This document shows positions 62,048 to 64,000 of a stretch of DNA of 64,000 bases, piece by piece (within the stretch, counting starts at the first letter, position 1; every line of letters starts with the position of its first letter). Origin of the DNA: Galbula dea (lineage: Eukaryota; Chordata; Aves; Piciformes; Galbulidae); assembly GCA_013399015.1 (NCBI GenBank), contig VWZX01006809.1:413501-477500 (forward strand), written 5' to 3'. The translations under genes were made by a program, and so were the position numbers. The notes under the pieces were generated by a model. The model had not been told where the DNA came from. It was given only the letters and a program-made list of their open reading frames with translations, and made no database searches.

Positions 62048-64000
62048 CATTCAGGTCATATTCCAAGAACTGCAATGTTGAGCTGCAGGTAGAGTCAATG
62101 GAATGTTCAAAAGAGTCATTTTTCTTTGTTAAGTCTGTTCTCCAGGTGACATTGTACAACGGGGAAGCAACTTTGACAGATCCAGTCAAGGCACCGAATG
62201 ATGGAATGTAAATTCCAGCAGGCAAGGATATTTTGAGAGGGGGGACATCAATTTTCTGTTCAGGAATTGTAATTGTAGGCAGATCAAACTCAGCAATCTT
62301 ATTAGCTACTTCATCCAGATCTACATTGAAACTGCCAAGAGAAATATTCTTTGGAAGAGTGAACTGAGACACAGTTATTTGGTATTCGGGTATTGTCACC
62401 TCAAAATATGGTACTTTATATTCTTCTAATGTGATATAATTGGCTCCTACATCCACTTTGGGGAATCTTAGTTTTGGCAATGTGGGTAAACTGACATCAA
62501 ATGCCATTGTGTTCAGCGTCTGTGGAATTTTTATGTTGCGTAAGTCAATAGTGTATGCTGGGACCTGGAGAGTGGTGAAAGGAACTCTGAACTCTGGAGT
62601 GCTGAGAACTGGGGTTGGAGCCTTTAGGTGTAACTCAGGAATACTGAAAGTGAAGCCATCAGTCAGCTTAGTCACAGGTATGGGGAAGAAGTAGCCATCA
62701 TCACTCTTCATGTACACAAGAGATGCTGAAACATTTAAGTACTGTTTTCTGTCAGCACTGGTAGTGACGTCCAGCTTCAGGATATCCCATAAACTCTTCT
62801 CAGCAACAGGACACTTTATGCTTTTGAGGAAGTCCATGTATCCTTCCAAAGATCCAGATATATCAAACTTTGCTTTTGATTTTTCATTTGATAGCTGCAA
62901 ATCATGACTGAGAGATAATGACTGAATTTGGCCTTCACCCTTCCAGGCAACTTTCTGGTTTGCAGTACTGATTTTCACTCCAACAACTTGATTAACTGAG
63001 GCTGTGTCCACTAAGAAATTTGGCTGGGTGGCTTGAATCTGAAGATCTGCCGATATACTCCAAGGAGACAGCTCTAAAGTTGCTTTGCATCTCTGAGTCC
63101 CCTTTGTTCTAAAAAGAGGTGTATATTGTGCATAGTTCTTCCCATTGTGCTCCCAGACTGCATAAACACGACGGGTAGATGCTTCAACTGCAAGTATTTC
63201 TTTGATTTCAGTGTTCCAGAGTCCATCTGCTTTGGAGTGGGCCTCAATCTTGAGAGATGACCGAGCTCCATTAGCATTCAGATAGGTGTTTGCTTCATGG
63301 TCTAGACTTCCAGAAAATGCATTTCCAGTGTATAATACTCCATCAATATCCCCATTTGTAGAAGTTTCTACTGATATGTAAGATGTAAGGCTCTCTAAAG
63401 CAAGTTTATGAGCAATTCCTCCCCTAACGCTTGTGCTGTATTTAGGAGTATTAAAATCATACATTAATTTTAGTCCTGAGGAAAGAGTGGGTTTAGACTT
63501 AGTATTTCCAGAAAGTTCTTGGCTGAAATTTATTTTTAAAACTGATGTGTTGATTTCTACATTTGTTGCTACTGAAGCTTCCATGTTCCTCTTTGTTAAA
63601 CTAATAGTGCTGTCATGGCTTCCTCCTAGAAATTTGTTATCATTCAGGGACAATGCTGTGGCCAGCTTCAGCCCCCTTTTTCTTGTCAAGCTTGTTGAAC
63701 CATCTAGCTTAAACTGCAGTGCATCAATGACAGAAGAAGATGAGACGCTGAGTTGCCCAGCAATATCTGACTGATTGAACAGGCCAGCATTTGCAGTTAA
63801 GGTGATCACACTGGATTTAAATGATAAGTCACAAGTAAAGTTCCCCATTGCGGGAATTAAGATGTGGTTTGATGGACTGTTTATTCTGAATCGTGGAAGC
63901 TTTAGAGTGCGCAGATCCTGTGGGATATGAAGGACTGGAAGCTCCAAAGAAGGTAAGACTAGTGTGTAAGATGGTACTGAGAAGCCAATAAAAGGGACTG
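62048..64000 (-). CDS. APOB: Apolipoprotein B, 3' part of the giant exon (exon 26 by human numbering; runs off the window)
   Basis: Apolipoprotein B-100 is the non-exchangeable structural protein of VLDL and LDL. It is made in liver and secreted with lipid. The minus-strand frame is open from the window edge to 62,048, about 650 residues. It begins in the stretch containing PSYTLVLPSLELPVLHIPQD and continues through the amphipathic beta-strand region. The basic LDL-receptor site reads SLTRKRGLK (TRKRGLK at 63,666-63,686). ARSSLK contains the counterpart of human Arg3500 (CGG at 63,261-63,263), and RRVYAVWEH contains the counterpart of Arg3531 (63,168-63,170). The exon ends at DSTCSS...LEYDLN plus one nucleotide G, followed by the donor GTAAGA (62,047 downward). 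That G joins TT of the next exon to make Val. The frame continues past the donor for some 30 codons before a stop, but this is intron read-through. The 5' part, including the site homologous to the mammalian apoB-48 editing codon, lies outside the window. Confidence 0.98.

Noticed and set aside
62440..63774. Plus-strand open frames across the giant APOB exon
   Set aside because: They are antisense shadows of APOB with no independent support.

Overview
The window comes from a bird genome. Two things show this. The right end carries the 3' part of an apolipoprotein B gene. The rest is scattered with 5'-truncated CR1 LINE fragments whose 3' ends carry the short ATTCTATGA-type tandem tail typical of avian CR1. 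There are no operons or other bacterial features. The species cannot be named from the sequence alone.

Layout. From 1 to about 56,970 I find no gene I can support. This is AT-rich intergenic DNA lying downstream of APOB. It holds about a dozen CR1 fragments in both orientations, one degenerate solo endogenous-retrovirus LTR (17,527-18,023), one LTR-like interspersed repeat with a (TG)n tract (about 37,112-38,100), one chimeric SINE-like element with a tRNA-Glu-derived head and a CR1 tail (35,468-35,613), a perfect 52-bp inverted repeat with arms about 670 bp apart (18,519-18,570 and 19,241-19,292), and several microsatellites. Open reading frames there are short, unlike known proteins, or are remains of the CR1 ORF2 C-terminus.

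From about 56,970 to 64,000 the minus strand carries the last four exons of APOB. These are the 3' part of the giant exon (62,048 to beyond the window end), a 115-nt exon (61,164-61,278), a 184-nt exon (60,125-60,308) and the terminal exon (57,155-58,981), followed by a short 3'UTR with AATAAA at 56,987-56,992. All visible splice sites are GT-AG and the phases join without a break. The visible protein, about 1,360 residues, includes the basic LDL-receptor binding cluster, the counterparts of human Arg3500, Arg3531 and Trp4369, and a C-terminal extension of about 75 residues relative to the human protein.

The observations most worth following up are the tRNA-Glu/CR1 chimera, because the bird SINEs I know of have tRNA-Ile-related heads, and the perfect inverted repeat at 18.5-19.3 kb.
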